A stretch of 64,000 nt of DNA from Balanoglossus misakiensis (lineage: Eukaryota; Hemichordata). Within the stretch, counting starts at the first letter, position 1, and every line of letters starts with the position of its first letter. The stretch is taken from the NCBI GenBank assembly GCA_040954595.2, contig CM082580.2, positions 8,494,001 through 8,558,000 on the forward strand, in the 5' to 3' direction. The notes below the pieces were generated by a model. The model was not told the DNA's origin, did not search any database, and worked only from the letters and a program-made list of their open reading frames with translations. The position numbers were made by a program, and so were the translations under genes. Shown piece by piece: positions 1 through 13,100 of the stretch.

Positions 1-365
1 GGAATAAATTGTGAATAAATGATTGTTACTTATTGTTTATTTTATTCTGGGAGACGGTACAAATTTAGATTATATGAATATATGCTGCCCCATGCATGCA
101 GAACAGCCGCCAATTTTTGCTGCACACGGTCGTTCGATTACGAGAATCTCTGTTGCGACCACGTAAGAAAAGAAAAAAACAAAAAGGCTTTTTTCGATTA
201 TCGCTTCAAGTGTGTGTTTGCACCAGTTTTCGGAATGTCCGATTAATGGAACTACCAGCAAAATTGTGTGTGGGTTAATGAACAAGTTGACTGTGCATGC
301 AAGATATTTAACGTAGATGTGGGTAAACTGTGAAGTTCCTTTGTGGTGTGGGGAACAAAGAACTG

Positions 366-409
<44 letters not shown>

Positions 410-436
410 TTCTTCTCCCTCCCCTCTCTTTCACAG
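1..436 (+). other. Partial intron upstream of the GPCR last exon
   Basis: This is inferred to be the 3' end of the intron before the receptor exon that starts at 437. It ends in a long pyrimidine tract and TTCACAG. I see no receptor exon here: nothing matches the TM3-TM4 exon seen in the paralog at 59369-59504. The short open frames on both strands look random. Confidence 0.7.
369..405 (+). repeat. (TC)n microsatellite
   Basis: An uninterrupted TC dinucleotide run of about 37 bp, continuing as a pyrimidine-rich stretch to about 432. It sits directly before the splice acceptor and so doubles as the polypyrimidine tract. Length polymorphism here could affect splicing of the receptor; that part is inference. 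Confidence 0.95.
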
Positions 437-1194
437 CATCCCTGTTGTTATGCATACCAGTGGCGCAGTACAGAAAAGTGGAATACATGGACTGGTTCGG
501 AACGCGGCCGTTCTGCATCGAGGTGTGGCCGTCGCCCACCTGGGAGATTATGTGGTTCTTCTACATGTTCGTCGTGGCCTATCTGGTGCCGCTGCTCATC
601 ATCTCCGTTTGCATAGGCATGATCCTGCGTCTCGTCTGGAAGTCGTCGACCATGTTTCAGACCACGCAGTCCAAAGCCCAGCGCGCCAGGCAGCGGAAGA
701 AGATCAGGAAGACGCGAATGGTCTGCGTGGTCATTCTGATCTTCTCCATGTGCTGGCTGCCGGTGCACATCGTCAACATCAAAGTGAGATTTGACAAGAG
801 CGATGATGTCGACATGGTGACGTACGGTTTCCAGCTGTTCAGCAACTGTCTGTCTTACGCCAATTCCTGCGTCAACCCCATCATCTACGCCTTCATGAGT
901 GAAAACTTCCGACGACGCTTCAGAGAGATCTTCTCTTGCGGGCCTCGGAAGAAAGCGCGGTCCCGGGAGCGGGGGACGATAATAATCGCGATGGCCGACG
1001 GGAAGCCGGTTTACACAAGGCGAAGCCGCTCGTCCCACGTAAGGCGTCTCCATGGTAACCACCACTGTGAAATGACTGTTTGTGATTCGCCTTCATCGAA
1101 TCCGTTCATGAGCGATTCTGACGACAGTGTGGACAGTCCCGTGATGAGGCGCAACGGCAGGCACAACTTCGTAGAACGAGCAGTTCGTTTGTAA
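437..1194 (+). CDS. Last coding exon of a KISS1R/galanin/allatostatin-A-type GPCR (partial gene)
   Basis: Rhodopsin-family peptide receptor at the plasma membrane, expected to signal through a G protein. Only the last exon is present. It starts after the acceptor TTCACAG in phase 1 (two bases complete a codon) and gives 251 residues to the TAA at 1192-1194. In order: end of TM4, ECL2 with WFG and the conserved Cys in FCIEVWP, TM5 with Pro (AYLVPLL), a basic ICL3 (QRARQRKKIRK), TM6 with CWLP, TM7 with NPIIY, helix 8 (FRRRFREIF) and a CG dipeptide that could be palmitoylated. The long C-tail has basic runs and an acidic Ser/Asp segment (SDSDDSVDS), a possible phosphorylation/arrestin site. TM5-TM6 resembles allatostatin-A and galanin receptors. 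The paralog at 54652-63428 shares the intron position, IPVA, WFG and WKSS. No start codon lies in this exon; TTG at 445 is internal. Confidence 0.93.
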
Positions 1195-2225
1195 TCGATA
1201 TATGCTGTTACAGCGAATTGAAATGGGTAAAATATTAAAATCTCCTTTCCACCAAAGCTTTTGATCTTAGTCACCAGAAATCCCACACGTGACATTTTCC
1301 TGCGGGGAAAAACGAGAAAATGAATAGTTAATGATGTACGTAATGTACCACGCACAACCCGAGAAATGTGGCGGTATGGATGGATAATTTGGTGATGGAG
1401 GATTCTGTATCGTATCTTGCTCGCAGACACTGATTTCCCGCGTAAAATGTGCCATATCTCAAATGGCGGATAAGGACCATATTGCACGCGCCGATAAACG
1501 CACCGTTGAGGAAATTGCCACGACCTGACTTGATACAAGTAGTACTTTATCTGTACAAGTACCGCTGGGACGGACTTGTACAGAAGATGGCCAATGCTTG
1601 GGACCTCTTATAACCCGGAATATTTAACAGAACTCGAACTTCATTGGAACCCCGAATTAAGGGCTAATTCTATATATGTACAATTCGAAAAAAAAAATCG
1701 TGTGAGAAATTCAACATTTTCAAAGAACCGAATAACGTGAAAATTTGCTTACAATAGGATTTTGCACATCAACGTGTCACTCACTTTTACCTTCAGACTT
1801 GTATATTATAGTAAAATTCCTGTACATTTTTGTTCTTCTGACTTATCTACGAAATCGTTTTTGATTTTTTTTTCTCAGCGAGGGAGTCGTTCTCGTCTAC
1901 CTGCCGTACACGTCAGGCTCCAAGAACTGGCCAGTTGGTTGAACTGGGAGCCATCAATCTTTCCCCCAGAAGACAAATTGGATAACAGTCCCACCGGTCG
2001 GCCCCTTGCTCTCCAAAAGTGGTCGACATATTGATTGCGGATTCTCCGAAACGTGATTACTAGCATGCTGTGCGTCGGCACCGTTCTTGTCGTGTTCATC
2101 GGCGAAACACCCACTCAAGGTGCTTTTCAGGAGCATAGCGGGGAAGTCACTTGGTGGCGTCCAGAATGGACGCTCTTTGGAGGCTGCGATCGTTTTAAAA
2201 TGGTTCCAATCAAACGCTCAAAACG

Positions 2226-2231
2226 AATAAA
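2226..2231 (+). terminator. Candidate polyadenylation signal AATAAA
   Basis: AATAAA about 1.03 kb after the receptor stop codon, on the same strand. A canonical hexamer alone is weak evidence in AT-rich DNA. The hexamer at 2829 is an alternative. Confidence 0.35.
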
Positions 2232-2828
2232 AGCAAAGACTAGCTTCATCTTTCTCTCATTGGATAAATCATTTATGAATTTTGTTTTTAATCAACTTTT
2301 ATGCTGGTAGAGATCTGGCTAGTCAGGCTTCAACAAGTATTAATCTGCCTTTTCCTCAGCTCTGTAACCTTTCTTCACGAGAAATTTGCACCACTGCGTA
2401 AGAAAGAACGGCCTTAAGCCTGTCAACGCTTTTATTGCGATCACTCATTTACGATGGCATGACGTGTTGGATATATTCAAAATTGTTCATCGCCGACTGA
2501 ATGCATGGGGTCTATTTTATCCGAAATCATTCATCTCAACTTACAGCGATTTGAATAATTATCCCATGCTGAGACGTTTATTATGTCCAATATCACTTTT
2601 ACTACCTGTATATATGGAATCAACAGGGTACATGTACTTACTGTGCCAAAACGTCTTTCACGTATTTTGGTTATTAGGTTACAACTTAGCACCTGGACTC
2701 ATCATTTTGCGAACGCTTTGCTGTGTGAGGCATATTATTCAAATGCCACTTCAATCACAAAAAATGTATTTGTTGTTATTGTGACCTGCCCTGTACATTT
2801 GTAAGGAAACATCTGTTGCCGTTGAACA

Positions 2829-2834
2829 AATAAA
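2829..2834 (+). terminator. Candidate polyadenylation signal AATAAA
   Basis: AATAAA about 1.6 kb after the receptor stop and about 100 bp before the satellite edge. If it is used, the 3' UTR ends just short of the array. Confidence 0.35.
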
Positions 2835-5800
2835 AAGATGTGACTCACAACACGTTACAGCGTCAATCAAATTGTCTGTTATTTCCTCCGACTGTCGACG
2901 ATCAGAATAAGAGAAATTGGAAAATATTAAAGGTAGGTGCTTTTTTTGTCATTTTGGGACAATTTTTATGAGCCCATTTTCAATGGGTTATATAGCTCAT
3001 GAAAATATAACCCATGGTTTTTATCAAAAAATGACCAAATTTTGAAAATTCGCAAAGTCGAAAAATCGTCGATTCTGGATGATTTTCATGGGCTATAACC
3101 CATGGTTTTTATCAAAAAATGACCAAATTTTGAAAATTCGCAAAGTCGAAAAATCGTCGATTCTGGATGATTTTCATGGGCTATAACCCATGGTTTTTAT
3201 CAAAAAATGACCAAATTTCGAGATTTCGCAAAGTCGAAAAATCGTCGATTCTGGATGATTTTCATGGGCTATAACCCATGGTTTTTATCAAAAAATGACC
3301 AAATTTTGAAAATTCGCAAAGTCGAAAAATCGTCGATTCTGGATGATTTTCATGGGCTATAACCCATGGTTTTTATCAAAAAATGACCAAATTTTGAAAA
3401 TTCGCAAAGTCGAAAAATCGTCGATTCTGGATGATTTTCATGGGCTATAACCCATGGTTTTTATCAAAAAATGACCAAATTTCGAGATTTCGCAAAGTCG
3501 AAAAATCGTCGATTCTGGATGATTTTCATGGGCTATAACCCATGGTTTTTATCAAAAAATGACCAAATTTCGAGATTTCGCAAAGTCGAAATATCGTCGA
3601 TTCTGGATGATTTTCATGGGCTATAACCCATGGTTTTTATCAAAAAATGACCAAATTTTGAAAATTCGCAAAGTCGAAAAATCGTCGATTCTGGATGATT
3701 TTCATGGGCTATAACCCATGGTTTTTATCAAAAAATGACCAAATTTTGAAAATTCGCAAAGTCGAAAAATCGTCGATTCTGGATGATTTTCATGGGCTAT
3801 AACCCATGGTTTTTATCAAAAAATGACCAAATTTTGAAAATTCGCAAAGTCGAAAAATCGTCGATTCTGGATGATTTTCATGGGCTATAACCCATGGTTT
3901 TTATCAAAAAATGACCAAATTTCGAGATTTCGCAAAGTCGAAAAATCGTCGATTCTGGATGATTTTCATGGGCTATAACCCATGTTTTTCATCAAAAAAT
4001 GACCAAATTTTGAAAATTCGCAAAGTCGAAAAATCGTCGATTCTGGATGATTTTCATGGGCTATAACCCATGGTTTTTATCAAAAAATGACCAAATTTTG
4101 AAAATTCGCAAAGTCGAAAAATCGTCGATTCTGGATGATTTTCATGGGCTATAACCCATGGTTTTTATCAAAAAATGACCAAATTTCGAGATTTCGCAAA
4201 GTCGAAATATCGTCGATTCTGGATGATTTTCATGGGCTATAACCCATGGTTTTTATCAAAAAATGACCAAATTTTGAAAATTCGCAAAGTCGAAAAATCG
4301 TCGATTCTGGATGATTTTCATGGGCTATAACCCATGGTTTTTATCAAAAAATGACCAAATTTTGAAAATTCGCAAAGTCGAAAAATCGTCGATTCTGGAT
4401 GATTTTCATGGGCTATAACCCATGGTTTTTATCAAAAAATGACCAAATTTTGAAAATTCGCAAAGTCGAAAAATCGTCGATTCTGGATGATTTTCATGGG
4501 CTATAACCCATGGTTTTTATCAAAAAATGACCAAATTTTGAAAATTCGCAAAGTCGAAAAATCGTCGATTCTGGATGATTTTCATGGGCTATAACCCATG
4601 GTTTTTATCAAAAAATGACCAAATTTTGAAAATTCGCAAAGTCGAAAAATCGTCGATTCTGGATGATTTTCATGGGCTATAACCCATGGTTTTTATCAAA
4701 AAATGACCAAATTTCGAGATTTCGCAAAGTCGAAAAATCGTCGATTCTGGATGATTTTCATGGGCTATAACCCATGTTTTTCATCAAAAAATGACCAAAT
4801 TTTGAAAATTCGCAAAGTCGAAAAATCGTCGATTCTGGATGATTTTCATGGGCTATAACCCATGGTTTTTATCAAAAAATGACCAAATTTCGAGATTTCG
4901 CAAAGTCGAAATATCGTCGATTCTGGATGATTTTCATGGGCTATAACCCATGGTTTTTATCAAAAAATGACCAAATTTTGAAAATTCGCAAAGTCGAAAA
5001 ATCGTCGATTCTGGATGATTTTCATGGGCTATAACCCATGTTTTTCATCAAAAAATGACCAAATTTTGAAAATTCGCAAAGTCGAAAAATCGTCGATTCT
5101 GGATGATTTTCATGGGCTATAACCCATGGTTTTTATCAAAAAATGACCAAATTTTGAAAATTCGCAAAGTCGAAAAATCGTCGATTCTGGATGATTTTCA
5201 TGGGCTATAACCCATGGTTTTTATCAAAAAATGACCAAATTTCGAGATTTCGCAAAGTCGAAATATCGTCGATTCTGGATGATTTTCATGGGCTATAACC
5301 CATGGTTTTTATCAAAAAATGACCAAATTTTGAAAATTCGCAAAGTCGAAAAATCGTCGATTCTGGATGATTTTCATGGGCTATAACCCATGGTTTTTAT
5401 CAAAAAATGACCAAATTTTGAAAATTCGCAAAGTCGAAAAATCGTCGATTCTGGATGATTTTCATGGGCTATAACCCATGGTTTTTATCAAAAAATGACC
5501 AAATTTTGAAAATTCGCAAAGTCGAAAAATCGTCGATTCTGGATGATTTTCATGGGCTATAACCCATGGTTTTTATCAAAAAATGACCAAATTTTGAAAA
5601 TTCGCAAAGTCGAAAAATCGTCGATTCTGGATGATTTTCATGGGCTATAACCCATGGTTTTTATCAAAAAATGACCAAATTTTGAAAATTCGCAAAGTCG
5701 AAAAATCGTCGATTCTGGATGATTTTCATGGGCTATAACCCATGGTTTTTATCAAAAAATGACCAAATTTCGAGATTTCGCAAAGTCGAAAAATCGTCGA

Positions 5801-6528
5801 TTCTGGATGATTTTCATGGGCTATAACCCATGTTTTTCATCAAAAAATGACCAAATTTTGAAAATTCGCAAAGTCGAAAAATCGTCGATTCTGGATGATT
5901 TTCATGGGCTATAACCCATGGTTTTTATCAAAAAATGACCAAATTTCGAGATTTCGCAAAGTCGAAATATCGTCGATTCTGGATGATTTTCATGGGCTAT
6001 AACCCATGGTTTTTATCAAAAAATGACCAAATTTTGAAAATTCGCAAAGTCGAAAAATCGTCGATTCTGGATGATTTTCATGGGCTATAACCCATGGTTT
6101 TTATCAAAAAATGACCAAATTTTGAAAATTCGCAAAGTCGAAAAATCGTCGATTCTGGATGATTTTCATGGGCTATAACCCATGGTTTTTATCAAAAAAT
6201 GACCAAATTTTGAAAATTCGCAAAGTCGAAAAATCGTCGATTCTGGATGATTTTCATGGGCTATAACCCATGGTTTTTATCAAAAAATGACCAAATTTTG
6301 AAAATTCGCAAAGTCGAAAAATCGTCGATTCTGGATGATTTTCATGGGCTATAACCCATGGTTTTTATCAAAAAATGACCAAATTTTGAAAATTCGCAAA
6401 GTCGAAAAATCGTCGATTCTGGATGATTTTCATGGGCTATAACCCATGGTTTTTATCAAAAAATGACCAAATTTCGAGATTTCGCAAAGTCGAAAAATCG
6501 TCGATTCTGGATGATTTTCATGGGCTAT

Positions 6529-9524
6529 AACCCATGTTTTTCATCAAAAAATGACCAAATTTTGAAAATTCGCAAAGTCGAAAAATCGTCGATTCTGGAT
6601 GATTTTCATGGGCTATAACCCATGGTTTTTATCAAAAAATGACCAAATTTTGAAAATTCGCAAAGTCGAAAAATCGTCGATTCTGGATGATTTTCATGGG
6701 CTATAACCCATGGTTTTTATCAAAAAATGACCAAATTTTGAAAATTCGCAAAGTCGAAAAATCGTCGATTCTGGATGATTTTCATGGGCTATAACCCATG
6801 GTTTTTATCAAAAAATGACCAAATTTTGAAAATTCGCAAAGTCGAAAAATCGTCGATTCTGGATGATTTTCATGGGCTATAACCCATGGTTTTTATCAAA
6901 AAATGACCAAATTTCGAGATTTCGCAAAGTCGAAAAATCGTCGATTCTGGATGATTTTCATGGGCTATATAACCCATGGTTTTTATCAAAAAATGACCAA
7001 ATTTCGAGATTTCGCAAAGTCGAAAAATCGTCGATTCTGGATGATTTTCATGGGCTATAACCCATGGTTTTTATCAAAAAATGACCAAATTTTGAAAATT
7101 CGCAAAGTCGAAAAATCGTCGATTCTGGATGATTTTCATGGGCTATAACCCATGGTTTTTATCAAAAAATGACCAAATTTTGAAAATTCGCAAAGTCGAA
7201 AAATCGTCGATTCTGGATGATTTTCATGGGCTATAACCCATGGTTTTTATCAAAAAATGACCAAATTTTGAAAATTCGCAAAGTCGAAAAATCGTCGATT
7301 CTGGATGATTTTCATGGGCTATAACCCATGGTTTTTATCAAAAAATGACCAAATTTTGAAAATTCGCAAAGTCGAAAAATCGTCGATTCTGGATGATTTT
7401 CATGGGCTATAACCCATGGTTTTTATCAAAAAATGACCAAATTTCGAGATTTCGCAAAGTCGAAATATCGTCGATTCTGGATGATTTTCATGGGCTATAA
7501 CCCATGGTTTTTATCAAAAAATGACCAAATTTTGAAAATTCGCAAAGTCGAAAAATCGTCGATTCTGGATGATTTTCATGGGCTATAACCCATGGTTTTT
7601 ATCAAAAAATGACCAAATTTTGAAAATTCGCAAAGTCGAAAAATCGTCCATTCTGGATGATTTTCATGGGCTATAACCCATGGTTTTTATCAAAAAATGA
7701 CCAAATTTTGAAAATTCGCAAAGTCGAAAAATCGTCGATTCTGGATGATTTTCATGGGCTATAACCCATGGTTTTTATCAAAAAATGACCAAATTTTGAA
7801 AATTCGCAAAGTCGAAAAATCGTCGATTCTGGATGATTTTCATGGGCTATAACCCATGGTTTTTATCAAAAAATGACCAAATTTTGAAAATTCGCAAAGT
7901 CGAAAAATCGTCGATTCTGGATGATTTTCATGGGCTATAACCCATGGTTTTTATCAAAAAATGACCAAATTTCGAGATTTCGCAAAGTCGAAAAATCGTC
8001 GATTCTGGATGATTTTCATGGGCTATAACCCATGTTTTTCATCAAAAAATGACCAAATTTTGAAAATTCGCAAAGTCGAAAAATCGTCGATTCTGGATGA
8101 TTTTCATGGGCTATAACCCATGGTTTTTATCAAAAAATGACCAAATTTTGAAAATTCGCAAAGTCGAAAAATCGTCGATTCTGGATGATTTTCATGGGCT
8201 ATAACCCATGGTTTTTATCAAAAAATGACCAAATTTTGAAAATTCGCAAAGTCGAAAAATCGTCGATTCTGGATGATTTTCATGGGCTATAACCCATGGT
8301 TTTTATCAAAAAATGACCAAATTTTGAAAATTCGCAAAGTCGAAAAATCGTCGATTCTGGATGATTTTCATGGGCTATAACCCATGGTTTTTATCAAAAA
8401 ATGACCAAATTTCGAGATTTCGCAAAGTCGAAAAATCGTCGATTCTGGATGATTTTCATGGGCTATATAACCCATGGTTTTTATCAAAAAATGACCAAAT
8501 TTCGAGATTTCGCAAAGTCGAAAAATCGTCGATTCTGGATGATTTTCATGGGCTATAACCCATGGTTTTTATCAAAAAATGACCAAATTTTGAAAATTCG
8601 CAAAGTCGAAAAATCGTCGATTCTGGATGATTTTCATGGGCTATAACCCATGGTTTTTATCAAAAAATGACCAAATTTTGAAAATTCGCAAAGTCGAAAA
8701 ATCGTCGATTCTGGATGATTTTCATGGGCTATAACCCATGGTTTTTATCAAAAAATGACCAAATTTTGAAAATTCGCAAAGTCGAAAAATCGTCGATTCT
8801 GGATGATTTTCATGGGCTATAACCCATGGTTTTTATCAAAAAATGACCAAATTTTGAAAATTCGCAAAGTCGAAAAATCGTCGATTCTGGATGATTTTCA
8901 TGGGCTATAACCCATGGTTTTTATCAAAAAATGACCAAATTTCGAGATTTCGCAAAGTCGAAATATCGTCGATTCTGGATGATTTTCATGGGCTATAACC
9001 CATGGTTTTTATCAAAAAATGACCAAATTTTGAAAATTCGCAAAGTCGAAAAATCGTCGATTCTGGATGATTTTCATGGGCTATAACCCATGGTTTTTAT
9101 CAAAAAATGACCAAATTTTGAAAATTCGCAAAGTCGAAAAATCGTCCATTCTGGATGATTTTCATGGGCTATAACCCATGGTTTTTATCAAAAAATGACC
9201 AAATTTTGAAAATTCGCAAAGTCGAAAAATCGTCGATTCTGGATGATTTTCATGGGCTATAACCCATGGTTTTTATCAAAAAATGACCAAATTTTGAAAA
9301 TTCGCAAAGTCGAAAAATCGTCGATTCTGGATGATTTTCATGGGCTATAACCCATGGTTTTTATCAAAAAATGACCAAATTTTGAAAATTCGCAAAGTCG
9401 AAAAATCGTCGATTCTGGATGATTTTCATGGGCTATAACCCATGGTTTTTATCAAAAAATGACCAAATGTCGAGATTTCGCAAAGTCGAAAAATCGTCGA
9501 TTCTGGATGATTTTCATAGGCTAT
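6529..9524 (+). repeat. Higher-order repeat, two copies of a 17-monomer unit (1,498 bp)
   Basis: Private markers recur 1,498 bp apart. CGTCCATTC occurs at 7645 and 9143. The extra AT in GGGCTATATAACCC occurs near 6966 and 8464. The leader CCCATGTTTTTCATC opens each unit (6529 and 8027). 1,498 is 17 x 88 plus the 2-bp insertion. Confidence 0.93.
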
Positions 9525-12500
9525 AACCCATGGTTTTTATCAAAAAATGACTAAATTTTGAAAATTCGCAAAGTCGAAAAATCGTCGATTCTGGATGATT
9601 TTCATGGGCTATAACCCATGGTTTTTATCAAAAAATGACCAAATTTTGAAAATTCGCAAAGTCGAAAAATCGTCGATTCTGGATGATTTTCATGGGCTAT
9701 AACCCATGGTTTTTATCAAAAAATGACCAAATTTCGAGATTTCGCAAAGTCGAAATATCGTCGATTCTGGATGATTTTCATGGGCTATAACCCATGGTTT
9801 TTATCAAAAAATGACCAAATTTTGAAAATTCGCAAAGTCGAAAAATCGTCGATTCTGGATGATTTTCATGGGCTATAACCCATGGTTTTTATCAAAAAAT
9901 GACCAAATTTTGAAAATTCGCAAAGTCGAAAAATCGTCGATTCTGGATGATTTTCATGGGCTATAACCCATGGTTTTTATCAAAAAATGACCAAATTTTG
10001 AAAATTCGCAAAGTCGAAAAATCGTCGATTCTGGATGATTTTCATGGGCTATAACCCATGGTTTTTATCAAAAAATGACCAAATTTTGAAAATTCGCAAA
10101 GTCGAAAAATCGTCGATTCTGGATGATTTTCATGGGCTATAACCCATGGTTTTTATCAAAAAATGACCAAATTTCGAGATTTCGCAAAGTCGAAAAATCG
10201 TCGATTCTGGATGATTTTCATGGGCTATAACCCATGTTTTTCATCAAAAAATGACCAAATTTTGAAAATTCGCAAAGTCGAAAAATCGTCGATTCTGGAT
10301 GATTTTCATGGGCTATAACCCATGGTTTTTATCAAAAAATGACCAAATTTTGAAAATTCGCAAAGTCGAAAAATCGTCGATTCTGGATGATTTTCATGGG
10401 CTATAACCCATGGTTTTTATCAAAAAATGACCAAATTTCGAGATTTCGCAAAGTCGAAATATCGTCGATTCTGGATGATTTTCATGGGCTATAACCCATG
10501 GTTTTTATCAAAAAATGACCAAATTTTGAAAATTCGCAAAGTCGAAAAATCGTCGATTCTGGATGATTTTCATGGGCTATAACCCATGGTTTTTATCAAA
10601 AAATGACCAAATTTTGAAAATTCGCAAAGTCGAAAAATCGTCGATTCTGGATGATTTTCATGGGCTATAACCCATGGTTTTTATCAAAAAATGACCAAAT
10701 TTCGAGATTTCGCAAAGTCGAAAAATCGTCGATTCTGGATGATTTTCATGGGCTATAACCCATGGTTTTTATCAAAAAATGACCAAATTTCGAGATTTCG
10801 CAAAGTCGAAAAATCGTCGATTCTGGATGATTTTCATGGGCTATAACCCATGGTTTTTATCAAAAAATGACCAAATTTCGAGATTTCGCAAAGTCGAAAA
10901 ATTGTCGATTCTGGATGATTTTCATGGGCTATAACCCATGGTTTTTATCAAAAAATGACCAAATTTTGAGATTTCGCAAAGTCGAAAAATCGTCGATTCT
11001 GGATGATTTTCATGGGCTATAACCCATGGTTTTTATCAAAAATGACCAAATTTTGAAAATTCGCAAAGTCGAAAAATCGTCGATTCTGGATGATTTTCAT
11101 GGGCTATAACCCATGGTTTTTATCAAAAAATGACCAAATTTTGAAAATTCGCAAAGTCGAAAAATCGTCGATTCTGGATGATTTTCATGGGCTATAACCC
11201 ATGGTTTTTATCAAAAAATGACCAAATTTTGAAAATTCGCAAAGTCGAAAAATCGTCGATTCTGGATGATTTTCATGGGCTATAACCCATGGTTTTTATC
11301 AAAAAATGACCAAATTTTGAAAATTCGCAAAGTCGAAAAATCGTCGATTCTGGATGATTTTCATGGGCTATAACCCATGGTTTTTATCAAAAAATGACCA
11401 AATGTCGAGATTTCGCAAAGTCGAAAAATCGTCGATTCTGGATGATTTTCATAGGCTATAACCCATGGTTTTTATCAAAAAATGACTAAATTTTGAAAAT
11501 TCGCAAAGTCGAAAAATCGTCGATTCTGGATGATTTTCATGGGCTATAACCCATGGTTTTTATCAAAAAATGACCAAATTTTGAAAATTCGCAAAGTCGA
11601 AAAATCGTCGATTCTGGATGATTTTCATGGGCTATAACCCATGGTTTTTATCAAAAAATGACCAAATTTCGAGATTTCGCAAAGTCGAAATATCGTCGAT
11701 TCTGGATGATTTTCATGGGCTATAACCCATGGTTTTTATCAAAAAATGACCAAATTTTGAAAATTCGCAAAGTCGAAAAATCGTCGATTCTGGATGATTT
11801 TCATGGGCTATAACCCATGGTTTTTATCAAAAAATGACCAAATTTTGAAAATTCGCAAAGTCGAAAAATCGTCGATTCTGGATGATTTTCATGGGCTATA
11901 ACCCATGGTTTTTATCAAAAAATGACCAAATTTTGAAAATTCGCAAAGTCGAAAAATCGTCGATTCTGGATGATTTTCATGGGCTATAACCCATGGTTTT
12001 TATCAAAAAATGACCAAATTTCGAGATTTCGCAAAGTCGAAAAATCGTCGATTCTGGATGATTTTCATGGGCTATAACCCATGTTTTTCATCAAAAAATG
12101 ACCAAATTTTGAAAATTCGCAAAGTCGAAAAATCGTCGATTCTGGATGATTTTCATGGGCTATAACCCATGGTTTTTATCAAAAAATGACCAAATTTTGA
12201 AAATTCGCAAAGTCGAAAAATCGTCGATTCTGGATGATTTTCATGGGCTATAACCCATGGTTTTTATCAAAAAATGACCAAATTTCGAGATTTCGCAAAG
12301 TCGAAATATCGTCGATTCTGGATGATTTTCATGGGCTATAACCCATGGTTTTTATCAAAAAATGACCAAATTTTGAAAATTCGCAAAGTCGAAAAATCGT
12401 CGATTCTGGATGATTTTCATGGGCTATAACCCATGGTTTTTATCAAAAAATGACCAAATTTTGAAAATTCGCAAAGTCGAAAAATCGTCGATTCTGGATG

Positions 12501-13100
12501 ATTTTCATGGGCTATAACCCATGGTTTTTATCAAAAAATGACCAAATTTCGAGATTTCGCAAAGTCGAAAAATCGTCGATTCTGGATGATTTTCATGGGC
12601 TATAACCCATGGTTTTTATCAAAAAATGACCAAATTTCGAGATTTCGCAAAGTCGAAAAATCGTCGATTCTGGATGATTTTCATGGGCTATAACCCATGG
12701 TTTTTATCAAAAAATGACCAAATTTCGAGATTTCGCAAAGTCGAAAAATCGTCGATTCTGGATGATTTTCATGGGCTATAACCCATGGTTTTTATCAAAA
12801 AATGACCAAATTTCGAGATTTCGCAAAGTCGAAAAATCGTCGATTCTGGATGATTTTCATGGGCTATAACCCATGGTTTTTATCAAAAAATGACCAAATT
12901 TTGAAAATTCGCAAAGTCGAAAAATCGTCGATTCTGGATGATTTTCATGGGCTATAACCCATGGTTTTTATCAAAAAATGACCAAATTTTGAAAATTCGC
13001 AAAGTCGAAAAATCGTCGATTCTGGATGATTTTCATGGGCTATAACCCATGGTTTTTATCAAAAAATGACCAAATTTTGAAAATTCGCAAAGTCGAAAAA
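9437..13100 (+). repeat. Higher-order repeat, imperfect unit of about 22 monomers
   Basis: The markers AAATGTCGAG, CATAGGCTAT and GACTAAATT occur near 9465-9550 and again near 11400-11490. The offset is 1,935 bp: 22 x 88 minus one A lost near 11040. The second copy has one fewer monomer between its AAATATCG and CCCATGTTTTTCATC members, so the duplication is not perfect. The outer limits are approximate. Confidence 0.85.

Larger units (their letters stand above)
1195..2933. other. 3' flank of the GPCR exon; no further gene seen
   Basis: AT-rich sequence after the TAA at 1192-1194. It probably contains the receptor 3' UTR, with AATAAA candidates at 2226-2231 and 2829-2834. Open frames at 1875-2136 and 2386-2804 show no domain, membrane pattern or recognisable motif and I do not call them. 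The satellite begins at about 2934. Confidence 0.6.

Noticed and set aside
445-447. Apparent start codon of the left GPCR frame
   Set aside because: It is an internal TTG; the exon continues to the acceptor at 436 and the missing TM1-TM4 must lie outside the window.
448-1065. 205-codon open frame on the - strand opposite the left GPCR exon
   Set aside because: It is the antisense shadow of a real coding exon with GC-rich third positions; no recognisable domain.
6863-8646. Repeated open frames of about 65-81 codons in the satellite (MIFMGY..., also MTKFR... on the - strand of the right arm)
   Set aside because: They are satellite read through. The 88-bp unit shifts frame at every monomer, the same peptide recurs in all copies, and variant bases change residues freely.
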